Shown in pieces: positions 1 to 10,400 of a stretch of DNA of 64,000 nucleotides. The notes under the pieces are model-generated. The model was given only the letters and a program-made list of their open reading frames with translations. It was not told the origin of the DNA and made no database searches. The number at the start of each line of letters is the position of its first letter. Position 1 is the stretch's first letter. A program made the position numbers and the translations under genes. This DNA comes from Branchiostoma floridae (lineage: Eukaryota; Chordata; Leptocardii; Amphioxiformes; Branchiostomatidae): positions 12,946,027-13,010,026 of the forward strand of contig NC_049991.1 in the NCBI RefSeq assembly GCF_000003815.2, read 5' to 3'.

Positions 1-786
1 GATACTATATTCATTCAACTTGACTCTGATATGTAGCTTGCAGATGGACATTTCACGGAAAATTCATCCACAATACAGAAATACGGTCCTCTATTTTCCT
101 ATTCTGTACATTAATATTTACAGGGACGTTATAAAAGGCCCGTTGGTGATGGTATAGCAGTGCTTCATATGCTGAATCCTAGTTCCACTGTCCCCCAGTA
201 GACGTTCTCATAGTATTTAGTTCTTATTGTTGGTGGCCTTGGTACAATGATTCCATGCCTACAAACCTGAGTAAAATAATATAAAGAGTTTCGGTGTAGA
301 TTCATCAAAAGTCTACGACGCAAAATCGTGGTACAAATGGAAACGATTTTTCTTCGTAGTCTCGTGTGGCTCACATCAAAAGCAGGTTTGAAAGTTCCTG
401 AAGGACAGTTGTATTCAAGTTTGCAACGGGTAAGTTTTCACACCTCGAAGGCATGACATTTCGCAGTCTTACCACCGACTTAAGAGTCTCCTGAGTTTTC
501 ATGTCGGGAATACGGTGCCAAGCCTTGCAGAAAGTTCGTGTTCTTGATGGCAAAAGCAACTGAACAGACTATAATCTGAAGGAACCGAAGGCGATGGTAG
601 ACATTGATACGATGGTGATATCGGCCGTAAAAAAGGCGATCTTTCCAGCCAAGGATTTCTTTGAAAACAATAACCAGTACTGATGATTTCATCTGTAACG
701 TGCTTGTCCCTTCCACCATGTATTTGTGTGGTTAGGCTTGCAGCTGGCTGGTGTGTTGATCGCCAGCTCGTGTGGTGGGGCTCCGG
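1..786 (-). other. 3' flank / probable 3' UTR of the GluN2-like gene
   Basis: This stretch follows the stop codon at 787-789 and should contain 3' UTR. I saw no canonical AATAAA on the minus strand here, so the poly(A) site may use a variant signal or lie beyond the window. No other gene or repeat was recognised. Confidence 0.4.
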
Positions 787-1410
787 TCATACTGCCGACT
801 CCCGTCTCCCCGGCAGTCTTTGCAGAACGATGCCGTTTGGCTCAAGTTCTTTAAATGGGAATTCAACGGCACTTCTCGGTCGGGGTGGGTTGTCCTGTCG
901 CAGATAGTTCGCCTGGTGGTTGGCATTGACGTGTTTCAGGAATGGACTCACTCCTACGACGGTATGCACATTTCTCGTTCGAGGCTTGGGGTTCATGGGG
1001 AAGGTGTTGAGGTGCAACTCGTGGAAACTCCTCCGCCGAGGGCTGGGCTGCCTCAGGAAGGGGTTGTGGAGGGGTTGTTGGGGCCGCATCACGGGCGACT
1101 GGTGCGCGCTTCTGGACATCCGAGGTCTGTCGGGCTTCAAAAATGGGTTCGGCAGGTTTTGTCTTTTGTTTGACACTGCGCTGACAAGGTGATTGACAAA
1201 TGCTTTCTCTATAGCATCCTTTCCTTTGGCATTTTCGCTCTCGTTCTCGTTATCTTCGGCATACAACTCTGACATGTAAGGTTTGCTATGCTTGACTGAA
1301 CTGTAAGCAAACGCCCTGGTCGCCATTATAACGTCCGCTTCCACTTCAGATCTTTTCCTCTTTTTCCTCTTCCGCCCAACCTCCTCTCCCTTCAAACAGC
1401 CGTGGGTGCC
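787..1410 (-). CDS. GRIN2-like: Coding exon 11: cytoplasmic tail with C-terminal PDZ ligand
   Basis: Codes residues 869-1075 and TGA at 787-789. The acceptor TTATTTCTCCCACAG is strong and in phase with exon 10 across a 112-nt intron. The tail begins with a polybasic block RKRKKRKR, then an acidic patch, then a Pro/Arg/Asn-rich region with LPNPFLK and LHNPFLR (NPF motifs known to bind EH domains) and PSPRRRSF, a basic phosphosite-like sequence. It ends RRESAV, fitting the class I PDZ ligand S/T-x-V. No conserved domain is visible; the exon is placed by splice phase and the PDZ end. Confidence 0.85.
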   Translation of the reverse strand, partial: GTHGCLKGEEVGRKRKKRKRSEVEADVIMATRAFAYSSVKHSKPYMSELYAEDNENESENAKGKDAIEKAFVNHLVSAVSNKRQNLPNPFLKPDRPRMSRSAHQSPVMRPQQPLHNPFLRQPSPRRRSFHELHLNTFPMNPKPRTRNVHTVVGVSPFLKHVNANHQANYLRQDNPPRPRSAVEFPFKELEPNGIVLQRLPGRRESAV

Positions 1411-4400
1411 CTGTGGGAGAAATAACAGGAATATTGTAATAATGACGTTCCCACTGGAGAAGAGGAGCAACCCACTTGATCTTTAAATGGCGGAATATTA
1501 GATATCTCTGAGGACTACGTACCCTGCTAACGATTGCCAATAGTTCTTTCTTGTCGAATTCACACCGCCTCAGTGGCTCCCGTAAGCACCTGTAGAAGAA
1601 GTGCTCTAGAAACAGGATGACGATGCTGAGGACTATGGCGGCCAGGAGGAGGTAGAACACTCCAGCGGTGTTCTCTATGCCGAGCGGGTGGGTGTCCAGA
1701 TCAGACGACGCCTGGTTGCACGATCCTGTCAGCCACAGTTCGTGCAGCTCTTCCAGTTTACCTGCATGGACGAGCAATGGGGTATGCTGCCAGTTAGCGA
1801 GCGCCTGGAGGAAATCACATAGTTTACAGCACATATTATGCAGACAATGCGGCACCTTGCGAGAAGTAGAGATGGGAATAGATGTAGATAACGTATATTG
1901 AAGACTACAGTTAACTCTATTACCGGAGACTCTAATGTTTACCGAGTAGGTCGTTGTATATATGGGGTGAAATATCTATTCCTTTCTGTAATGTTTTTGA
2001 GACAAGGAATTCTCGCAAGATGAACCCGCAAGGGCTGAAGACGGTTTGAAGTCTGCAACACACAAGCGCTGAACAAGACAGGCTCCATGATTTGTCGATG
2101 CGTGTCAACTCGATACATTGCGACATATTACTTCATGTGAACAACAGTGCAGGTCAAACATAAAGTCACAAGGATCGGTATTGTGAGGTCCTTGGTCTGC
2201 GGGTAAACAGTCGTTACAGTGGAATAGAAGTCATGAAGTTAACATCAATTCCAACCTCATCGTTACCAGGATCACCCCACGTGCTTTAGGACTCTGGGCC
2301 CAGCTCATTTTGGCCTCACAACTGCGTGCTGCCGGGTATCCCATCAACATTATTCGGACACCGCCACTTTATCTATGCACAAGAGGTAGTGTATTCATAG
2401 TGCCGTGGGCGTCTACTGATATTTCCCGGCCTTCAGCGCTACAGATTAAATCTACTTAATTGTGGTTTCTTGTTGCCGATCGTGTTTATCTGGCCATCTA
2501 AAAATGTATCCAGAACCAAAATGAGTCAAGTTGTCTTTGCTGAAACTTTTATGGTTAGAGATGATCTAGAAAAGTGATGTGGCCCGAGAAATGAACAGGA
2601 TGTGAAGCAGTGCGCAACCCTGGTAACGGGGCTGGCACAGACCATGAGTAAGCATCACACAGTGGACAGGGTTGTCGAAAAAATACACTTTGCTCTCTTT
2701 CTAGACCGGGGAGTGCAAAAAAATACCGACACGTTTTGCTCCATGAAAAAAAAAAGTGAAAAAATGTTGGGAAAAATGACTTGAAGGGGGACAGCACGAG
2801 ACGGACATCCGCATAAAAGTAGAAAACACAAGCCGTACTCGCTAGGTACCACGGGGGTTTTGGAAGTGGTGAGGTGTCACAAACCCCAGAAAGCCACTTT
2901 GTATGAAGATCTTCTATAAAATCTGTGGGTAAAAACAATAAAATCCGTAAGATAGTCTCCAAAACCTTTCCTTGGAGTACACATCTTACGTAAAAATTCA
3001 CTCAAGGTAACAATACAAGTGTCGCTCCAAGGATTAAATTCGAAAATGCCGTTGAGATTACTGACACAGCATTCGGGACGATAGCAGAAAAATAACACAT
3101 AGCGTATCACACACAAAACGTTCTCTGTAAAGAAGAAATTTGGTTTGAAGAGAAAATCGAATATAATATATATTTCTGTGTTCGTTAATATGACTGTTGT
3201 AGTGCAAAATCCATTCCATAGAATTGTGCCATTCACTAGAATCATACTGTTGCGAACGTTGTCTTTCTATAATATTCACTGAATGAATTTGTAAAACCTT
3301 AAAAGCGCACGAATAAGAAAAAAGACACAATAATACATTAAAATATCATTCAAATCACCCGAATAGAAACAGGCCTCTCTTAGGGCGAACGATGAAACTG
3401 CAAGACGTGAAATATCTTAATATACGAGTTATGCTTTTTCTTGCCTTGGAATTGTGTCGCAAACTAATAACGGTACATTTCAAAATATGAAGCCATTTCG
3501 AACGACGTGTATCTTGTTGCACACGGAATGAAAACGACAATTTGCAAGGGACTCGGTGTGTTCAACTGCAGCGCCTGACACGGTATCAACATAAATACCG
3601 TGTCCTATGAGTTAGTATGCTTATTTCCTTATGTCACGGCATAAGGTAACTTTACACAAGACTAACCAATTAGTAGATTCTCGACAGATCATTTTGCACG
3701 GCTCACTTCACCCTGCTGAGAGGGTGCTTTCTCGCGTCTTCATCTTCTACTTAATGGTTGCAGCATAATTTAGGGCACAATGAAGCGGTATATAAAGTGA
3801 ACGCCTTATTTGCTATGTGGGTCAAAGACCGTGGTGTATTTGCCTTCACTGAAATCGAAACAGACTCTTCAGATATTGATATTCCGTGGATATGCTCTGA
3901 TAACATCATTCAATCCATTCTGCATGTGTCAAGGTTTGGAGGCGAGTTTCCCTGCTTGTGAATTTATACTTTCATGCAGAAAATAAAGACACATCTTTTT
4001 GTAAAAGAAGATGGAATGCAACAGTATGTAGCAAATCAGTTCTCAGAGGTGTAACAGTTATATAGTGAACCGATGACTTGGTATCAGAAAAAATCTTTCG
4101 TATTGTGAGGTATCCCGTTTCTATGTAAAGGTAATATGAAAATGTTTCTTCATACAATCATCAAGAGGATATCTGCTGAGACGTGGCAATCTTCGAAAGA
4201 AGATAGAGTCTCTCTGACCGAGTTAGCACACAGTGTTATTTCTCCGTCTTTAAAGTGTTGATTATGAACAGTCGTGTTTGCTGAAAATTCTCACTGAAAA
4301 AGATAACCGTGATACGCCATATCAACTGTGAAAAGCACACCGTACCCAAGAAGCCTGCAGCTGAGTGGGTGACGCGTATGCGGCAGCAGGAAAATGACTC

Positions 4401-7400
4401 GAAATGAAATGGCCTCTTATTGATTATTCATCTGATGATGAAAATGGGGCGAGAAAATTGTACCTATGATGCTTCTCAGCGCTATTGACAAGCCAGTCCG
4501 TTTAGTACCTGAAAATCTAGTTCGATGGAGACTCGCAACAACTACTGGCCTTTATTGGGAATGACAAAACTGCCTTATGTTGAAAACACTAACTTCAATA
4601 TTTGCAACATCATCACATATGTCTATTGGTAATGGATTTCATATGTACCCGTAACAGACCTTACCATTCGCAAAATACGAAAGGAGAGCGAGGTCGATAT
4701 CGTCGACCCACTCCGAGTTCTTGGGAAAGCCTATACCGTAGCCGGTGGTGGCGAACACATTGCCGTGCGCGATGGTTCGGAGTTGACAGCCTTCGTCCTT
4801 CCCCGCTTCGTAGTTCAGCACGGCGGCATCGTAGATGAAGGCGTCCAGGGTGCTGCTTGTACATATGGACATAGATAAAGGGCATGACCACACTGAACAA
4901 GAATATCATTCATTACATCTTTGATTTTTGTCTAAAGCCCCGGTAATGCTTTGGTCACATTTGGAGGGCCCTGCCGGGCAGTTTGTGCACTTTCGGGTGT
5001 GACCCATACGTGGTATATGCGGCTACCGGGCTATTTTGGGGCCCGGTCGGGCCACGGATTTTTATAAATTAATTCAGGGCCCGGCGACAAATAGATGTTG
5101 TGACCGCTAGAACACTAACAGTTACCCCCGCGTTATGCAGCAGTCCACCGGGACAAATTTGCGTCTCCGGAGCCTAGCCGAGGCTACACCTCCGACGTGG
5201 GAATTGTAACTGAAGCATCTCACAGAGCCGCCCCTCCCCCACACCAGCCAACTAAGGTTTTCGGCAATGACTACTATCTTTTAACGCCAACCATGTCCTA
5301 GTTATGACACTACCACTTCCTAACCAGTACCAGTAAATGACTTAGGCTTACGTCGCATTTCCAAACCTGGGCCTGTCGGGTAGCGTTCGGGAAAGAAAAG
5401 TATGATATACAAGATAAGAAACTACACAAGGGCATTACCTGATTGTATATATTTTTACGAATACATTTCTTTTTCTCGTTTCCACAAACAGCCCGGCCAG
5501 GCCCCTGTTTGGAAATGTGACGCTAGCTTCACTCCTGACCGAGCCCTGAGTGCTTCTAACCTACTCTCAACCATCCCGACCTCTAGCCGTAAGCTGACGA
5601 GTCCCTCCCGGCTGATTATCAACAGATTGTTACCCCTCTCACGAGCAAATTGACATAATCAGGAATATTAAAAAAAGAGGTAACTTTTGTTTTCATCAAA
5701 GTGATTCTATGTTCTTCTATGGTTCTTCTTTTTTTAGGTCGCGTGTTGGTTTGCTGACTTCGCTCACAAGTAGTATGTGACTTCCATAAACCAGCGGAAC
5801 ATCGCTTCACATTACCATTACTTTCCGCTTGCTCTAAAGAATTTGCTACTCTCTGTTCGATAGATAAATTCAACTACATTCTGGGAGGCGATAACCCTCA
5901 ATGTGTACAAGAAGGCAAATATATCCACGAATGTTTATACCGTAGAACTAATAGTGTTAATGACATGCTAGACCCTATATGTTGATTTATTCATACCTAT
6001 AGATATCCATATATGTGTGTTTAGTTGTACTGTAAGTAGTTGTTATACATGTAGACCTTACGAAAGTCGCTGTACTGTTGTCGTGTCAATAAAGATTGTA
6101 TTTACCTGCATCATATGTGTATTTTGTTTACTTTACGTGTTTTATTTATCATTCTACTCCATTTTTATACAGGATGGAGGAAGCACCAAAATACCCGATG
6201 GTTCATGATAATAATTGTACATCACTAAACATAGATAATGTGCAGCACTCACCCTCCCTTTAGGGCTGTTATTGCGGCATTGACGCTCGGTTGGTTGTAC
6301 CTATTCATGTACTCGTGCATTCTCCTGAAATTCTTGGCAATAAAAGCTTCGGTACTGCCGTTGGGTTTCGTTCCGAACCTGAATGAGTGGGCGTACGGAT
6401 TGCTGAACTGTAAAGAGAGAAAAAATCATCAAATTAATACTTACGCCTGCAGAAATAGGATAGCAAAGAAGTAATAAAATGCAAATAGCTATCACACTCA
6501 TTACGACAGTATTGCAATTGTATTATCCGCAAAATTTAGTAGCAGATTTTAATTTAATGAAGTGTCATCATGGGGTTCATCAGATTATGGCTACTGTCTT
6601 GGAAGAAACTATCAACTTAATTGTATGAGGAAATTTCCCCTGTACTGATGATTGGTCCTCCATTGTGCTACCCCTTGGTTCTCATCGACTTAAAACTCAC
6701 CCACAAAAAATCGAAACAGCAAATTGAGAAGTTTTAGTCGCAGGAAGATATATATATATATGTCTTAACTTCTTCTAGATTTCAACTCACCTCATACAGA
6801 GATGAACCTAATATGATACTGATGGCATTACTTTCTGAGTCATCCTTATAGATGACTGTGAGAAACTATATGGACATCACGTCCAACATTGCGAGGTGTA
6901 AACGCAAGTAGGCGGAGAAGATTTATCTCCGTTCTGATACATCCCGGCGGCCATGGACGAGCTGTGACGTCAATGGCGGGATGAAGTGTTCGCAGGTTAA
7001 TCCTGACCCCGACACTGTTATTATTTTGATGTTCAGTCTGATTTCCGTTAATGTCCCGGCGTTACCCCAAGGCACGCTCGATTTTCTATTTGTCATTCTA
7101 GGCAGATGAACTCTCATAAACAGAGTTGGTGGGTATAATTTGATTGGATAAGATTACGACGTCTTCAGTGCTTTATATCGAATTTTTGCTAAAGAATTAA
7201 GACCTTTATTGCATTATTTTGCCACACCGGGCTAAGTACAGGTCACAACAAGACATGTTGAAGAAAAACATTTAACAGATACAGGATAAAACTAACGTTG
7301 GATAAAAGAACAGATATGCTTTATGTTTTTTTCCGGTTTCAATATGTACTTTGTGGCAGCTGATCTTAAGTCTTGTAACTTCATTCATGTCCCTCATATT

Positions 7401-10400
7401 TTCATTACTTAGATATTTTATTAAAGATCTGCGTAGGCAAGTGCATTTTCGATTGTCAGTGATAGTGAGTACATTACTATGGTATGATTTAGTTTGTCGT
7501 TTGCCAATACCCTCAGATTACACAAAACATGCATGACTACACTGTCACACTTGGCTATGTTGGACTCTAGAGGGAGACAAAGGAAAAGACAATTTGCAAT
7601 GGCGTACAACAGCGGTTCTATCCAGTTGGCAGACTTGCCGATGTTCTGATTATTGCTACATGTGGCAATGGTGAGAGTGCAGTGAGTGCTTCCATGACGT
7701 ACATCACGTAAAGGCCCCCTCTCACTTGACGTGCGGCACGCTTGCGGCATTGCTGCGTTCGGAAGATGCTCAACGAATTTCAGAGATAAAGAACGAATTT
7801 TCTTACTTGTTGTGTATTTTGTGGTCTTCTATGTCACACTTTTACGTATTGCGCAATATCTGAATTATAACAAATCGGAGAAAATAACAAAACAGTACCG
7901 CAGGAACGAACTTAGCAATGCCGCAAGCGTGCCGCACGTCAAGTGGAGAGGGGGCCTTAACCTGTGAAATGACGTACCTTTTCGTCTGTCAGCCCGGTAA
8001 TGGCCTCCGTGTACTCCTCCTGGATCATGAAAGCTGCCAGGTTGGCTGTGTAGGTCGCCAGGAAGATGACGGCGAAGAACGCCCAGAAGGTGATCATGTA
8101 CTTGCTGGTCGCACCGCGAGGATTCTCAACTGGCACGGAGTTGTTGAAGATGAGGGCCCAGAGGAGCCAGAAAGCTTTTCCCACTGTGAATCTGCCAGCT
8201 ACAGAAAGTACAATATACAAACTATTCCGTTACATCAAGTCAAAAATATACGTCATACAAAATCAATTTGCAAATACAAGTGAGAGATGATGGAGGTTGT
8301 GTATATGTGTATGTGAAACTCGGGAATACCCAAATGGAATGTTTTGATATTTGGTATGTAGGTAGGTCTTGATGAAACCTTGGGAATTCTTAGGGGAATT
8401 TGGGGCCCCAACCGGCTTGTTATGGTATTGTAGAGGATCATCGGGTTTTTGTAAGATGGTAAGGTCGCCAAACTGATGCGGTAGACAGCTCTTGTTCTCC
8501 GAAAAATGTCCTATCGAGTTTTGTTATTTAGCGGGTGATGTTGGAACTGCCTGGGAGGTTTTTGCAATTTTTTTCAAGAGGACAACTGACGAAAGGAAGG
8601 ATGAATTCCCATCATTGTCATCATCATCATTATCGGTCGGCTTCTGTGCAGTCGATCACAAGTCTTGTCCACGTCTGTCTGTCCGCAGTCAGTGCAGCAT
8701 GCATGCATGTAAGTTGGGCATGCAGGCAAGTCTAAATATTTCATTGAGGTATAGGGTCACCAAACTTCATTTATGTAATTCACATACCTTCACTTGCTCT
8801 TGGTGGAGCGTCATCTTGGAAATATAAGAATCACATTGTCTTAGTCATATTCATGTACGTACATGTATTATTTGGTTGCAATCGTCCTTCGTGCAAACAT
8901 CCAGAATCTTCAAAATCCGAAATCCAAATGACGTTAAGATTATTCCGGTTGCATTTTATGCCGAGGTCCATGTTTGACAAACAAACAAACAAACAACAAA
9001 CAGACAAACAGTGCTTACCTGACGGGTGAAGGTTGCCCGCGTATCCCTCCGGACTGAAGAACTCGAAGGCCATAACGGTAAAAGCTACGCACGACAGGCA
9101 CACCGCAAACATCGCCATCCATGCGAAAACATCGAAAGGTTCTGCAAAGAAACGTAAAGTTCATAGCCACAGATGATAACGTATGATTTCTCGTTCTAGC
9201 ATACAGTGCACGTAACAATAAATTCGACATGATTTGAATACGATGGACAACTTTCGTACTTTCTTGGAAATTTCTAGGTCTGGTGTTAACCTTTTGTTTC
9301 AGATAGAATCAAGCAAATCTAGTTTTCTATCATAGTCTTAAATTGTACCAATAAGATTCCATTTAACATAAGGTAACTCCCCAATGTAAAATTTGTAAGT
9401 ACAAAAGCTATATGATATAGTTGTGCCAACTTGTGCGTATCTTATATCGTTTCCTTATTTTCTTATGTTATTGATGTTGATTTGCTTCTCTTCTTCCGTT
9501 TATCTTATTTTCGATATTTTCGCATATAATGTATATGTATATATCTTATAATTATTAATAATTGACATAATCAAAATGTTATCAACTGCAAGTAAAGTTT
9601 TTGGTTTCTCAAGCATTTTGCTCTTACCGTTTGTACTTTCATGGTTGTTTGTATCAATTTTTGGCAAATAAGCAATAAACAAACAATAAACAAATAACCA
9701 CACGAACCTAGAAATGCTGTGGCTGGCACGACCCCCTTCCGTCTCCTGGTCATGACGGATATCCCCGTCTCCACAAACGGCATGGAAAAGTCGACAACCG
9801 TCGCTCTCTCTTTGGTAATTGTAATGGACCCTAGGGCCATTTGGGCGTGACCCTTCACGAGCTCGCCTATGCAGCCCGTCCATTTTCCCTTCTCGTATTT
9901 GCCGTGTTTGTTGTCCGGCACCAGGTACAGGTCGTAGGAGAACATGACGTCTCTGGCCAGCTCCTTCAGCAGGTCGATGCAGAATCCCGTACAGCACATC
10001 TTGATCCCTCCCCTGGCGGTACGGTTTCTGTCAACATGAATGTGTAATGTCGTGTAGATTCGGAAGACATTAAAGCCGGGTTCACACACTTGCGTGTATA
10101 TTCAAGTCCGTTCTAGGTCCGTATGGAATTTTTAGCCTCTACCAGGCTTCACAGGTTGCTGGAAAATTGCTAGATATTGAAAAAAATCTAGACACATAGC
10201 ATTCCAGAGGAGCTATCACCTGTTCGATGGCATGTTATCTGGCTATATCTGTCCAATTTGTATCATTTTTCCTGCGACCTGTGGAGACCGGTGAGACGGC
10301 TTCCATATATGAATATATACGCACGTGTGAGCCCAATTCAACTTGCTTAGCACGAAAGTTTAGCTGAGTTGGTAAACCACATTATAGACAAGGTTAAACC

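Noticed and set aside
772-1192. Plus-strand open frames opposite exon 11
   Set aside because: They are antisense shadows of the receptor tail; the minus-strand frame has splice sites, phase continuity and a meaningful C terminus.
7918-8290. Plus-strand open frames opposite exon 7
   Set aside because: Antisense to the highly conserved M2/M3 exon and partly inside the MITE end.
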